A stretch of 39,716 nt of DNA. Source: a virus. The stretch covers positions 1 through 39,716 of the IMG/VR virus record IMGVR_UViG_3300033146_001310. One strand, written 5' to 3'. The translations under genes and the position numbers were made by a program. Below, piece after piece: positions 20,969-30,226 of the stretch. Position 1 is the stretch's first letter; every line of letters starts with the position of its first letter. A model generated the notes under the pieces. It did no database searches and was not told the DNA's origin. It saw only the letters and a list, made by a program, of their open reading frames with translations.

Positions 20969-21688
20969 ATGAAGTACTCTCCTTATTCTTTTAGCAAGAT
21001 CGAATGTTTTCAAAGCTGCCCGTATAAATTTAATCTAAAATATATCCAGAAAATCAAGATTGCACCACCAGATCCACGTCATTTTGAGAAGGGTAATTTC
21101 TATCATTGGATGCTAGAAAAATATCCTTGTGATCCAAGTGATTTCAAATGGAAATATGCTGATGAACATAAACAAAAGCTTTTCATCTCAAATATAGACG
21201 ATTTCATTAAAGAACCAAAAGTTCAGTCGCTGCTAAAGAAAAAACTCGGGACCGAGGTTGAGTTCAAATACGATAATGAACTCGATCCTACTGACGGGAG
21301 TAAATGGAAAAGCGGTCTTTATGGTTACATTGATTATGTTGGTATGCTTGATAAAGAAACATACTTAATCGCTGACTGGAAAAGTAAAGACCATGGTGAA
21401 CGTTTCCCCACAAAAGAATCTCAGCTGGAAATGTATGCTACTTGGATTTTTGATGTTAGGCCGAAAGTTAATAAAGTTTTTTGCTTTTTCTATTACGTAG
21501 AAGATAAAACTTTTAATATGTTTGAGTACACAAGAGAAGAAAATCATCTAACACTCAAAACTAATATTATAAATAAAATAAAGAATATTGAATGCACTAA
21601 AGAATTCTCAAAAAATGTGGCTAAAACATGTGATCGATGTGATTATTTTAAGATTTGTAAGCCATTCAATGTAAAGGTGAAGAAATGA
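20969..21688 (+). CDS. PD-(D/E)XK nuclease of the RecB/Cas4 type with predicted Fe-S cluster
   Basis: 239 residues. N-terminal SFSKIECFQSCPYKF, a G-x-x-x-H pair (Gly42/His46), catalytic Asp122 and D-W-K (Asp136-x-Lys138), and the Q-x-x-x-Y motif (152-156) are the RecB-family nuclease core. Cys17 with Cys221-x2-Cys224-x5-Cys230 reproduces the one-plus-three cysteine pattern that binds a 4Fe-4S cluster in Cas4, AddB and Dna2. It likely resects or trims DNA ends during recombination-dependent replication or packaging. Overlaps the next gene (ATGA). Confidence 0.85.
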   Translation: MKYSPYSFSKIECFQSCPYKFNLKYIQKIKIAPPDPRHFEKGNFYHWMLEKYPCDPSDFKWKYADEHKQKLFISNIDDFIKEPKVQSLLKKKLGTEVEFKYDNELDPTDGSKWKSGLYGYIDYVGMLDKETYLIADWKSKDHGERFPTKESQLEMYATWIFDVRPKVNKVFCFFYYVEDKTFNMFEYTREENHLTLKTNIINKIKNIECTKEFSKNVAKTCDRCDYFKICKPFNVKVKK

Positions 21689-22101
21689 AATACCAAGTTC
21701 ATTATCCAAAAATAGGCAAAGTCACTATCAAAGTGAAAAATAAAATTATGAAGTACATTCATAATGAAATCGTTGAAGAACAGGCGTTTTTCGCACGGTA
21801 CCCTCACATTTTTAAACCAAGACCAGATCTTGAATTGAAGGTTGAACCGACGAAAGTTGAGACTGTAATTGAAGCTGCTCAGGTAGCATATGCTCCACTC
21901 GACTTACCAGATTTACCTTCAGAGCCTGAGGTTGAAGAGGTTGAAGAGGAGCCAGAAGAAATCAAACCGGTTTTGGTGGTTGAAAAAATCTCTAAAGGTT
22001 GGTATGTCGTTAAAGATCAAAATGGAAAACAGGTTTTTCCAGAAGAAGGAAAGAAAACTCGGAAAAAGAAAGCTGAATCATACATAGAGGAGAATGAATA
22101 A
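21685..22101 (+). CDS. hypothetical protein with Glu/Pro linker and C-terminal module shared with next gene
   Basis: 138 residues. A basic N-terminal domain (KIGKVTIKVKNKIMKYIHNE), an acidic Pro/Glu linker (about 72-95) and a C-terminal module EKISKGWYVVKDQNGK...RKKKAESYIEE. The module reappears in the next protein as EKVETSRGWYDVINSSGE...RKDEADSFI. Function unknown. Lies directly before the neck genes, so a head or neck accessory is possible. ATGA overlap with the nuclease. Confidence 0.55.
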   Translation: MKYQVHYPKIGKVTIKVKNKIMKYIHNEIVEEQAFFARYPHIFKPRPDLELKVEPTKVETVIEAAQVAYAPLDLPDLPSEPEVEEVEEEPEEIKPVLVVEKISKGWYVVKDQNGKQVFPEEGKKTRKKKAESYIEENE

Positions 22102-22102
22102 A

Positions 22103-22609
22103 ATGGCACAATTTAGAGTGAAAATAGTTCGGAACGTGAAGTTTCTTTATAAAGGTAAATTCTATGTCTATGGAGATGAATTTGACTTTGAGGGTGAACC
22201 TTCAACCGTCGCATCTCTACAGGTGATTAAACCAATTTCCGGTCCTACACCAGCAAAAGCTGTTGAAGCGAAAAAGGTAGAAGAAGTTAAACCAGAACCA
22301 ACTCCAAAAGTCGATGAAGATAATTCAGTCATTTTAACGAATGATGGAACTGAAATTATTGACACTTTTGAGATGGGTTCTATGGTTTCTCCAGCAGCAA
22401 TCAAAGCAGCTATTGCTAAGGTTGAAGCTACTCCAGTTAAAGTTATTAAAGAAGAAATTGTTGAGCAAAAAGTTGAAGAAGTGCAATTTGAAAAGGTCGA
22501 AACTAGTCGAGGCTGGTACGACGTGATCAACAGCAGCGGTGAGGTTATTTCTTCAAAGAAACTTCGTAAAGACGAAGCAGATAGTTTCATTACCACATTA
22601 AAAGGTTAA
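22103..22609 (+). CDS. hypothetical protein, C-terminal module paralogous to the previous gene
   Basis: 168 residues from the ATG at 22103, with AGGAG ten bases upstream; an ATG at 22094 is also in frame but sits almost on that site. N-terminal small beta domain (FRVKIVRNVKFLYKGKFYVYGDEFDFEGE), a long Lys/Glu/Val/Pro linker, then the RGWYDVINSSGE module. The domain order, beta head, charged linker and WY module, matches its neighbour, indicating an old tandem duplication. Confidence 0.55.
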   Translation: MAQFRVKIVRNVKFLYKGKFYVYGDEFDFEGEPSTVASLQVIKPISGPTPAKAVEAKKVEEVKPEPTPKVDEDNSVILTNDGTEIIDTFEMGSMVSPAAIKAAIAKVEATPVKVIKEEIVEQKVEEVQFEKVETSRGWYDVINSSGEVISSKKLRKDEADSFITTLKG

Positions 22610-22613
22610 GTAA

Positions 22614-23405
22614 ATGATTGGTGAAAGTCCCGTAATTAACACCAGACAGGGTCTTAAAGAATATATTCTTCGAAATCTTGGTTCTCCAGTAGTAAATGTT
22701 GAACTTCATAATACGCAATTAGAAGATATTATTAATACTACTGTTGGTGAATTTGTTCCATACTCTGATGACGGCATCGATAAGAAATATCGTGTTCTTG
22801 AATTAGAGTGTGGTAAAACTGTCTACACGTTGAATTATAATACTTATGCAGTTTTGGGACTCTACCAGTCTAATTATCTTGACTATTCTCCAGCACCTTC
22901 TGATTTATTCAGCATAAACCAATATATGGCGAATGATATGATGATTGGTGGGTTGGGAAAAATGGATATTCTTTCTCTTGAGCTGGTTCAACAACAGATT
23001 TCAACTCTTGGAATCGTTTTTGGTAATCGGATCGAATTCGATTATAACTCAGTAACAAAAGAACTCTATCTTCATGTCGATCCAGGCCAGCAAGTAGGCT
23101 TGGCTGAGAAGGTTACAGCAGATGGAAAAATCTACGTTTATATGGAATACTATAAATGTATAAATTATGATCCAAGTATCGGCATAAGTAATCTTTATGA
23201 CGTTAAATGGATCCAGCAGTACGCAACAGCACTAGCAAGATATCAATGGGGCATTAACCTCATGAAATATGAAGGCACTGTGCTGCCAAACGGAATGACT
23301 ATAAACGCACAGGGCACATTAGATTTAGGAAAAGAAGAAATGGAAAATCTAATGACTCAATTAAGAGAAGAATGGTCTGAACCTTGCGACTTTTTCGTAG
23401 GATAA
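22614..23405 (+). CDS. 13: neck protein, T4 gp13-like
   Basis: 263 residues (T4 gp13 has 309). The opening NTRQGLKEYILRNLGSPVVNVEL and the segment YDVKWIQQYATALARYQWGINLMKYEGTVLPNG are characteristic of gp13 of T4-like phages. gp13 and gp14 form the neck that closes the filled head and joins it to the tail. First gene of the 13-14-15-16-17-18-19 block, in T4 order. AAGG upstream of the ATG. Confidence 0.85.
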   Translation: MIGESPVINTRQGLKEYILRNLGSPVVNVELHNTQLEDIINTTVGEFVPYSDDGIDKKYRVLELECGKTVYTLNYNTYAVLGLYQSNYLDYSPAPSDLFSINQYMANDMMIGGLGKMDILSLELVQQQISTLGIVFGNRIEFDYNSVTKELYLHVDPGQQVGLAEKVTADGKIYVYMEYYKCINYDPSIGISNLYDVKWIQQYATALARYQWGINLMKYEGTVLPNGMTINAQGTLDLGKEEMENLMTQLREEWSEPCDFFVG

Positions 23406-23408
23406 AAT

Positions 23409-24095
23409 ATGGGAAACTATCGCAGACCAAATTTTGGGGCTGAAGCACACCCATTCACTTTCAATAAGCAGCTTCCAACTGCTGATCTAGAGCTTTTTAA
23501 AGACCTCTTCGAAGAAGGGGTCCAACTCACCGGCGACCCTATAATTTATATTCGTAAAGATTATAATGAAATAGAACACGCATTCGGTGAGCATCTCATT
23601 GAAACTCTAAAAGAAAGCTATAATCTATATGCTTATATAGAGCAGACCGAGGGTTGGGAAGGTGAAGAGCTTTTCTCTAAGTTCGGTCTTAGAAGCCAAG
23701 AAGAAATGGTTTGTCATATTCCGAAAAACTCATTTTTTGATCTAGGATTCCAACCAAAAATCGGAGACCTGATTTTTCATGTTACCTCTAAGAAATTATG
23801 GGAAGTAGAACATCCAAGAGATGATGAAGCTTATACTTTTCACCCGCTAGGTGCTCATGTGGCTTTTATTTTCGACTGTAAAGCATACCGCTTTGATCAT
23901 GTTGAAGCTTCTAAAGAATTCGCGCAATCAGAAAACGAACATATCCAAACAATTCACGAAGTTTTATTTGGCGAAGGCGCTGTACACGAGGATCCACATC
24001 AAGTAGATATTGAAGAGAAGAATGAGTCTCTTGACGCTGAGATTGTCCGACAAGACATTATTGATAACTCTGAAGACGACCCACTAGGATTTTAA
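23409..24095 (+). CDS. 14: neck protein, T4 gp14-like
   Basis: 228 residues (T4 gp14 has 256). DLFEEGVQLTGDPIIYIRKDY, YIEQTEGWEGEELFSKFGL and PKIGDLIFHVTSKKLWEVEHP match the conserved layout of gp14. The acidic C-terminus ends DDPLGF. Located three bases after gp13 and before gp15, as in T4. It should form the lower neck ring that contacts the tail terminator gp15. Confidence 0.85.
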   Translation: MGNYRRPNFGAEAHPFTFNKQLPTADLELFKDLFEEGVQLTGDPIIYIRKDYNEIEHAFGEHLIETLKESYNLYAYIEQTEGWEGEELFSKFGLRSQEEMVCHIPKNSFFDLGFQPKIGDLIFHVTSKKLWEVEHPRDDEAYTFHPLGAHVAFIFDCKAYRFDHVEASKEFAQSENEHIQTIHEVLFGEGAVHEDPHQVDIEEKNESLDAEIVRQDIIDNSEDDPLGF

Positions 24096-24098
24096 TTA

Positions 24099-25211
24099 AT
24101 GCAGTATTACGGGCATAATAATATAATCAGAAAATCAACTATCGCTTTTATGAATCTATTCAATAAGATTTATATTGAGAAGTATAGAAGTGACGGGAAT
24201 TCTAGACTCTTTAAAGTTCCTATCCAATTTGCTAACAGAGAGAAGTGGCTCCAGCAAATGGAAGATAGAATCAATTTAGCTGGTAACACTGATGGATTTC
24301 TAAATAAGTCTCGTTTTGAGATCGACATGATCTTCCCGAGAATTTCAACTAATATCATGGCTCTGAATTATGACACCACTCGAAAGATTGGGAAGATGCA
24401 GAGGTTAGTTTCTTGTGAACCATGTTCTTTAAATGAATTAAACCAACAGTTTCAGTATGCTCCAGCACCTTGGGATATTGAATTCGAGTTAGCTATTATC
24501 TCTAAGAATATGGACGATGGTCTACAGATTCTAGAACAGATAATTCCATTTTTCCAACCATCACTAAGTCTAGATATTAAGTACATAGATGGATACAAAG
24601 CAGATTCTGTTTCAATTATTCTTGACTCTGTTGTCCCTACACACGACGAAGAGCTTGGCCACGAATCTTCAAGAGAGTTTGTTTGGATTTTAAGCTTTAG
24701 AATGAAGGTTAATTTTCATCACCCTAAGAAATTAAGAGGGAGAATTCAAGATGTCATTATGAACGTACATCCAAATGGCCCGAATTCTGAGGTTGACGAG
24801 TTAACACAATATCAATTAAATGCTACTAAATTAGAAAACATGTCGAACATGTCGAACACTTTCATTCTGTTATTTGAACGCGATGCTATAGAAATTAGAA
24901 AAGTCAATTGGGACGACTATAAAACGGAAAGTAGCACAGTAGAATTTAGAGATGAGACTTACCAAATTACCCTAATTAAGTCTGAGGGAACTTTCGAGTA
25001 CCCAGAGCAAACAGAAGATGAACTGTACATGACTGATATGGCTGGAACAACTACATACTCGGTAGACATCAACTATAATATCATAAGTATAAAAACCACC
25101 ACAGCCGGGGCCGCGGTCGGTGCTCCGCAACTCATAACATTCTTAGAAAAAACAACGAATAAAGAATTTATGTTAGCAATCTCGGACAATGGAGATATCG
25201 AGGTCGCTTAA
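24099..25211 (+). CDS. 15: tail sheath stabiliser/terminator, T4 gp15-like, long form
   Basis: 370 residues against 272 in T4. The first ~230 residues match gp15: YYGHNNIIRKSTIAFMNLFNKIYIEK, FKVPIQFANREKWLQ, LEQIIPFFQPSLSLDIKYID and ESSREFVWILSFRMKVNFHHPK. About 130 further residues after the gp15 core (from LENMSNMSNTFILLFER) form an extra C-terminal domain not present in T4. gp15 caps the tail tube and sheath and docks to gp13/gp14. Three bases from gp14. Confidence 0.85.
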   Translation: MQYYGHNNIIRKSTIAFMNLFNKIYIEKYRSDGNSRLFKVPIQFANREKWLQQMEDRINLAGNTDGFLNKSRFEIDMIFPRISTNIMALNYDTTRKIGKMQRLVSCEPCSLNELNQQFQYAPAPWDIEFELAIISKNMDDGLQILEQIIPFFQPSLSLDIKYIDGYKADSVSIILDSVVPTHDEELGHESSREFVWILSFRMKVNFHHPKKLRGRIQDVIMNVHPNGPNSEVDELTQYQLNATKLENMSNMSNTFILLFERDAIEIRKVNWDDYKTESSTVEFRDETYQITLIKSEGTFEYPEQTEDELYMTDMAGTTTYSVDINYNIISIKTTTAGAAVGAPQLITFLEKTTNKEFMLAISDNGDIEVA

Positions 25212-25222
25212 GGAATAAAATA

Positions 25223-25798
25223 ATGTCCGTAAAAAGTAATCGATTAGAAACATTACAAAAAAAGTTCGATATGGCAGAAGAGACTGTTGAGCAGATGACG
25301 ACTCAAATAGAAGTCATTAGTGAAGAGGATGATCTTTCCCAGCTCACCACGACTGAAATTAAACAGCCTGGAGAACATTTACCAGAATCAGTGTTTGAAG
25401 AAGTTTTCACGCTTGATTTGCTCAAACAAGATTTCATGTCTATGAGAAGTTCTATTCTAAGCTTAATCAGCAGAGGGAAGACCATTCTCGATGACACTGG
25501 TCGACTAGACATCGCTGACATGAAAGCATCTCAATTAGAAGCATTAGCTGCGCTGCAGAAATCTACTGGAGAGAATATTAAATTATTAATGGGCATTTAT
25601 AAAGACATAGTAGCAGTTGAGAAAGATAAGTACGTGATTTTGCGTGGTTTAAATCAAGAAAATTTAGGCATGCAAACACAGGGAAATATTCAGGTTGGTC
25701 AAGTAGCACAAGTAACGCAGAACGTGATAATCGCGGGCGGCACACATGACATCTTAGCGTTGATGGAGAAAGCAAAAGAAGAAACTAATGGCACATAA
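25223..25798 (+). CDS. 16: small terminase subunit, T4 gp16-like
   Basis: 191 residues (T4 gp16 has 164). Acidic N-terminus, a central helical pair (VFTLDLLKQDFMSMRSSILSL ... QLEALAALQKSTGENIKLLMGIYKDI) and a Gln/Asn-rich tail (MQTQGNIQVGQVAQVTQNVIIAGG) follow the gp16 plan: oligomerising coiled coil, then the NIQN-type segment. It recognises DNA and regulates the large subunit. The large-subunit gene starts inside its last four codons. Confidence 0.85.
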   Translation: MSVKSNRLETLQKKFDMAEETVEQMTTQIEVISEEDDLSQLTTTEIKQPGEHLPESVFEEVFTLDLLKQDFMSMRSSILSLISRGKTILDDTGRLDIADMKASQLEALAALQKSTGENIKLLMGIYKDIVAVEKDKYVILRGLNQENLGMQTQGNIQVGQVAQVTQNVIIAGGTHDILALMEKAKEETNGT

Positions 25799-27473
25799 AA
25801 TTGAGTGGGATTTAGAAGATATTACCTTAGATGTTAATGGTAATGATTACATATATTATGAAAATAATAAAAACTTAAAAAAGGCTGGGGTCGAACTTCC
25901 CTACACCGAAGAGCACATAACTGAGTTCATCAAATGCAAAAACGATATTTTCTACTTTGCTGAAAAATATTACCATATCAGGGACCTTGATTTAGGGATC
26001 ATTAAAATCAAACTTAGAAATTATCAGAAAGAAATGCTCGCTTCTTTCGTTGATAATCGAAACACAATTTGTAACGCTACTAGACAGTGTGGTAAATCCA
26101 CTGCATTCGAGATTTTCGTTTGCCACTATGTACTGTTTCAAGAACAAAAATCGGTTGCTGTACTAGCCAACAAAGCTCTTTCTGCTACAAACATTCTTAG
26201 AAAAGTTAAGGTTGCTTACGAACTACTTCCAAAATGGCTCCAGTCTGGAGTAAAAATTTGGAATAATAGCATGATAGAATTAGAAAATGGTTGCTCTGTT
26301 TTGGCCGCTGCTACTTCTTCTAGTGCTGTCCGAAGTTTTTCTATCAACTGTCTAATCATTGACGAGATGGCGTTTATCCCGAATAATATCTGGACCGATT
26401 TCTTCTCATCCGTTTATCCAACAGTATCTTCTTCGAAAACATCGAAAACCATTCTTGTTTCTACGCCGAACGGGATGAATCATTTCTATCGATATTGGAA
26501 TGCTTCAACTACTGATGATCCAAAACTAAGAAATACGTTTAATCCGATAAAAGTTCATTGGTCAGAAGTTCCAGGTAGAGATGAACAGTGGTATAAAGAT
26601 ACTCTCTCGAACATGACTCAAGAAGAATTCAATCGTGAGTTCGAGGGCGAATTCTTAGGATCCGCGTTAACATTGCTATCTGTTAAAGCTCTTCGCGAAA
26701 AATTAAACATTAAAGCTGAAATTAAAAACACTGCTTTGCATGACGCATTAAATCAATTCGCTATTAATCTAAGAGTCTTTAAGAAAGTTAAGAAAGATCA
26801 TCGCTATATAATGTCTGTTGATAGTGCGAAGGTTAGAGAAAATACCAACGGCGATGCAGTCGCGATACAAGTCATAGATATCACCAGATTTCCATTCAAA
26901 CAAGTAGCTGTTTTTCAGGCTGACCATAATATGCATTATCTTCAGATCCCAGAGGTTGCTTATCGAATTGGTACTCACTATAATCACTCTTTTGCTTTCG
27001 TGGAAAATAACGAGATAGGGCAACAGATAGTAGATTCTCTAGCTTTTGAATTTGAATACGAAAATGTGTTCTTTGAGAAAATTGATTTGGCTGGATATAG
27101 AACTACTAAGAAAACAAAAAGATTGGGTTGTTCAAATCTTAAAGCGTGGATCGAAAAAGGGAAGTTGGAAATTTATGATCCTTACACTATTGAAGAATTA
27201 AGCACGTTTATCAAAAAGAAAAATGGCACATTCTCTGCTGAAGAAGGTTATAGCGATGACTTAGTTATGGCTCTTATGGGATGTCTGTTTTTCACCACCC
27301 GCCCCGAGTTCGATGCTTTCACAGATTTAAAGCAATTAGCAGAGACTTTATTCAATGAAGGAAGACAAATCGAAATAGAAGAATTCGTTGAGGAAGATCT
27401 GCCTGCATTTGGTGTTGTGGATACCGATGACACCGATTTCCAAGAAGAACAAGACACAAGCTGGCTTTTTTAA
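25788..27473 (+). CDS. 17: large terminase subunit, T4 gp17-like
   Basis: 561 residues (T4 gp17 has 610). ATPase half: RNYQ (77-80), Walker A ATRQCGKST (97-105), Walker B CLIIDEMAF (188-196) and coupling motif STPNG (225-229). RNase H-like nuclease half: Asp345 in MSVDSAK, Glu406 in FVENNE and Asp490/491 in GYSDDLVMAL, the three acidic positions of the headful nuclease. It pumps DNA into the prohead at the portal and cuts it. Overlaps gene 16 by 11 bases; no intein or intron. Confidence 0.97.
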   Translation: MAHKIEWDLEDITLDVNGNDYIYYENNKNLKKAGVELPYTEEHITEFIKCKNDIFYFAEKYYHIRDLDLGIIKIKLRNYQKEMLASFVDNRNTICNATRQCGKSTAFEIFVCHYVLFQEQKSVAVLANKALSATNILRKVKVAYELLPKWLQSGVKIWNNSMIELENGCSVLAAATSSSAVRSFSINCLIIDEMAFIPNNIWTDFFSSVYPTVSSSKTSKTILVSTPNGMNHFYRYWNASTTDDPKLRNTFNPIKVHWSEVPGRDEQWYKDTLSNMTQEEFNREFEGEFLGSALTLLSVKALREKLNIKAEIKNTALHDALNQFAINLRVFKKVKKDHRYIMSVDSAKVRENTNGDAVAIQVIDITRFPFKQVAVFQADHNMHYLQIPEVAYRIGTHYNHSFAFVENNEIGQQIVDSLAFEFEYENVFFEKIDLAGYRTTKKTKRLGCSNLKAWIEKGKLEIYDPYTIEELSTFIKKKNGTFSAEEGYSDDLVMALMGCLFFTTRPEFDAFTDLKQLAETLFNEGRQIEIEEFVEEDLPAFGVVDTDDTDFQEEQDTSWLF

Positions 27474-27480
27474 TAATTTT

Positions 27481-27488
27481 TATAAATA
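27481..27488 (+). promoter_or_regulatory. T4-type late promoter TATAAATA
   Basis: Exact box seven bases after the gp17 stop. The predicted start near 27494 leaves a long leader of about 105 bases before the sheath ATG at 27599, which has TAGGAG. The leader contains only short weak inverted repeats. It gives the abundant sheath and tube proteins their own transcript. Confidence 0.75.
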
Positions 27489-27598
27489 TATTAAACAAGG
27501 TTTAACTTTTGTAAAAATTCATAATCGTCTGGTACTATACTTCTTATTTTATAGATGTGTGTGGCCAGATATAACTAAACTGTCTAGGAGATAAAAGT

Positions 27599-29677
27599 AT
27601 GGCTTTTTCACTATCCCCATCAGTTGACGTTCGCGAATTTGATCTAAGTATGTCAGTTCCAAATCTTCCTTCTGCGAAGACTGGAATGGTAATCAGATCG
27701 AATGTAGGTGAGGCGTTAGCTATTCAATCAATCACAAGTGAAAGAGATCTTATTAATGCTTTTGGAAAACCTAATGCGTATAACTATCAAGACTGGTTTA
27801 ACGCATGGAATTTCCTTCAGTACGCAAGTTCTCTCTATGTTGTTCGTGGTATGGACAAAGATGTTGAAAACGCAGGCATGGAACTGGTTACAGAAAATGG
27901 TTTCGTAAATGTAGAACAACTCAGTCAAAATAAAATGTACAATCCAGACCAAGCTCAACTAACACTCGAACAAGAAATTATTCCAGAAGGACTACAATTT
28001 TGGAATAAGGACGTTTCCCCTAACCAGAATTACGCTGTTGCTGTTTGTATGAGTCCTGCTAATTGGGATCTACCATTTTCAGCTGATGGTCTAAATTCTT
28101 TAGTTTCTGTAGCATCTTTTGATTCTACAGCCGACGTTGGTACAGGTTCAAGCGCGATCCAATCTGATTATAACACTTTAATCGTTGGTGATGCATTTGA
28201 ATTCCAAGGCGCAACTTACACAGTATCCGACGTAACTGGTGCTGTTGTAACTGTTACTCCTGAAATCACAGAAAACGGTGATGGTTCTACTGCTTATGTT
28301 GGTATTGTTACTGGAACTACAGCACTCACGCCAGCTGTTGAAGCTTACCGGAATGCTAAATTCTCATCTGATCTTGTGAACGCTGATGGTTCATTTGTTT
28401 CTTTCTCATCTTTCTTTGAGTATAAACCAGATTTCGCTAAAGGCGAGTTTGTTGTTGTAGTTTTTGATCTTGATGACGACGGTCTTTTCGATAACATCGA
28501 AGAATTCACTGTTGGTAAAACTGAAACAGCACGGGACGTTGAGGGTAGAAACATTTTCATTGAAGAAGTTTTCTTCAAGAGTTCTAAGCTTCTATTCGCA
28601 CGTTGGAATCAAGAATACGCTGCTAACATTGACACAGCATTTTCTCCATTCGTAGAATTAAGTGGAACTGCTGTCGACGTTGAAGCTGTTGAGCCTGAGT
28701 GGCTTTATCCTCGTAAAAAGGAATTTGCTGCTGACGGTACTACATTCATTAAATGGATTTTCGATCCATTGGGATATGCTACTGCTGATATCATGAACGG
28801 ATTTGAACTATTTGAAGATCCAGAAGCTTTTGATATTAACCTGCTTATTTCTCATCAAATCGATATTAACCGTGCATCAACAATCTGCTCTACTCGCAAA
28901 GATTGTTTAGCAATCGTTGCTCCATATGATTATCCTTCTTTAGTTGGAAAATCTGCTTCTGATGCTACTGAATGGATGACTGACAACTTCGGTTCTCAAA
29001 AATATCCTATGCCTTCAACATATTACACATTCAATTCATATTCTGCCGTTTATGGCAACATGAAATATCAATATGATAAATTCAATGATGTAAATCGTTG
29101 GTTGTGTATCGCCGGTGATATCGCTGGTTTGGCTGCTCAAACTGATGCCAATCGCGATCCATGGTGGGCATTTGCTGGTCTTGAGCGTGGTAAAATTCGC
29201 AACGCGATCAAACCTGCTTTTAATCCTAACAAGCAAAATCGCGATGATCTTTACATTAATAGTATCAATCCAATCATGTCTGTGCCTGGCGAAGGCGTAA
29301 TGGTTGTTTGGGGTCAGAAAACTGCGACAGCTAGACCGTCAGCGTTTGACCGTGTTAATGTACGTCGTTTACTTATCACTATTGAGAAAGCTATCTCAAC
29401 TGTTTGTAAGTACGTGATTTTTGAATTTAATGATGAATTCACACGCGCTCGTTTACGCGGGATGATTGAACCATTCCTTCGTGATGTTAAGGGTCGTCGT
29501 GGAATTTATGATTTCATGGTGGTTGTTGATGGTTCCAACAACACAGCAGAAGTTATCGATAATAACGCTCTTGTAGTCGACATTTATATTAAACCTACCA
29601 AGGTTGCTGAATTTATCCAGCTTAATGTTAATGTTACAAGAACTGATGCTAACTTCGAAGAATTAATCGCACGATAA
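27599..29677 (+). CDS. 18: contractile tail sheath protein, T4 gp18-like
   Basis: 692 residues (T4 gp18 has 659). The N-terminal SPSVDVREFDLSMSVPNLPSAKTGMVI and the C-terminal segment FDRVNVRRLLITIEKAIS ... EPFLRDVKGRRGIYDFMVVVD are the sheath-family signatures. The middle carries a Gly/Val/Thr-rich surface domain. Contracting sheath subunits drive the tube through the cell envelope. A dedicated late promoter and clean ribosome site agree with high expression. Confidence 0.97.
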   Translation: MAFSLSPSVDVREFDLSMSVPNLPSAKTGMVIRSNVGEALAIQSITSERDLINAFGKPNAYNYQDWFNAWNFLQYASSLYVVRGMDKDVENAGMELVTENGFVNVEQLSQNKMYNPDQAQLTLEQEIIPEGLQFWNKDVSPNQNYAVAVCMSPANWDLPFSADGLNSLVSVASFDSTADVGTGSSAIQSDYNTLIVGDAFEFQGATYTVSDVTGAVVTVTPEITENGDGSTAYVGIVTGTTALTPAVEAYRNAKFSSDLVNADGSFVSFSSFFEYKPDFAKGEFVVVVFDLDDDGLFDNIEEFTVGKTETARDVEGRNIFIEEVFFKSSKLLFARWNQEYAANIDTAFSPFVELSGTAVDVEAVEPEWLYPRKKEFAADGTTFIKWIFDPLGYATADIMNGFELFEDPEAFDINLLISHQIDINRASTICSTRKDCLAIVAPYDYPSLVGKSASDATEWMTDNFGSQKYPMPSTYYTFNSYSAVYGNMKYQYDKFNDVNRWLCIAGDIAGLAAQTDANRDPWWAFAGLERGKIRNAIKPAFNPNKQNRDDLYINSINPIMSVPGEGVMVVWGQKTATARPSAFDRVNVRRLLITIEKAISTVCKYVIFEFNDEFTRARLRGMIEPFLRDVKGRRGIYDFMVVVDGSNNTAEVIDNNALVVDIYIKPTKVAEFIQLNVNVTRTDANFEELIAR

Positions 29678-29689
29678 GGAGAGTAAAAA

Positions 29690-30199
29690 ATGCCAATCAC
29701 ATTATCAGATTTTAAAAGTAACGTGAAAGATGTTGCTCGTCCTAATCGTTTCATGTTTAAGTTCAATAGTTTACGTGCAGGTGGTGATCCTGTTAAAATG
29801 ACGTATCTCTGTAAGTCTTCACAGATTCCAGGGAAAAACATCGGGGAAGTAATTTTAAACTGGCAAGGAATGCAGAATAAAATTGCTGGTGATCCGACTT
29901 TTGATGATCTAACTCTAACTTTTTTGAATGACTATGACCAATCTGGCCGTGACACATTTGAGAAGTGGATGAAGAAAATTGACGATCAGACTACTAACGT
30001 AAGAACTGAACAGGACGAATATAAAGAGGATTGTACTCTTGAGCATCTTGGGCGTGGTGGAGAAGTTATCGCTAGTTTCAAGATGATTGGAGTCTGGCCG
30101 AAAACTATTGATCCTGTTGATCTTGACCAAGAAACAATGGACACACCATCCGAGTTTAACGTAACATTAAGCATGGATTATTGGGAACGCGATAGCTAA
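29690..30199 (+). CDS. 19: tail tube protein, T4 gp19-like
   Basis: 169 residues (T4 gp19 has 163). DVARPNRFMFKFNSL, CKSSQIPGKNIGEVILNWQGMQNKIAGDPTFDDLTLTFLNDYD and the C-terminal SEFNVTLSMDYW are characteristic of the T4 tail tube family. Hexamers stack to form the tube inside the sheath. AAGGAGAG stands before the ATG. A strong terminator follows, isolating the sheath-tube unit from downstream genes. Confidence 0.97.
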   Translation: MPITLSDFKSNVKDVARPNRFMFKFNSLRAGGDPVKMTYLCKSSQIPGKNIGEVILNWQGMQNKIAGDPTFDDLTLTFLNDYDQSGRDTFEKWMKKIDDQTTNVRTEQDEYKEDCTLEHLGRGGEVIASFKMIGVWPKTIDPVDLDQETMDTPSEFNVTLSMDYWERDS

Positions 30200-30226
30200 A
30201 AATCGTTTCTAAAATATATTCACAAC

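Noticed and set aside
21568-21575. TATAAATA inside the nuclease gene
   Set aside because: Not listed as a promoter feature because it is intragenic and ~110 bases from the next start. In AT-rich DNA exact boxes can arise by chance.
22168-22596. 142-codon minus-strand open frame
   Set aside because: Lies wholly opposite a supported + strand gene with better start context; Ser/Thr-rich composition typical of an antisense shadow.
27515-27541. Sigma70-type promoter in the sheath leader (TATACT at 27536)
   Set aside because: No -35 hexamer at an acceptable distance; the late box at 27481 is a better explanation.
27388-27594. Short + strand frame across the sheath leader
   Set aside because: Starts inside gene 17 in another frame without a ribosome site. 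The region is better explained by the late promoter and leader.
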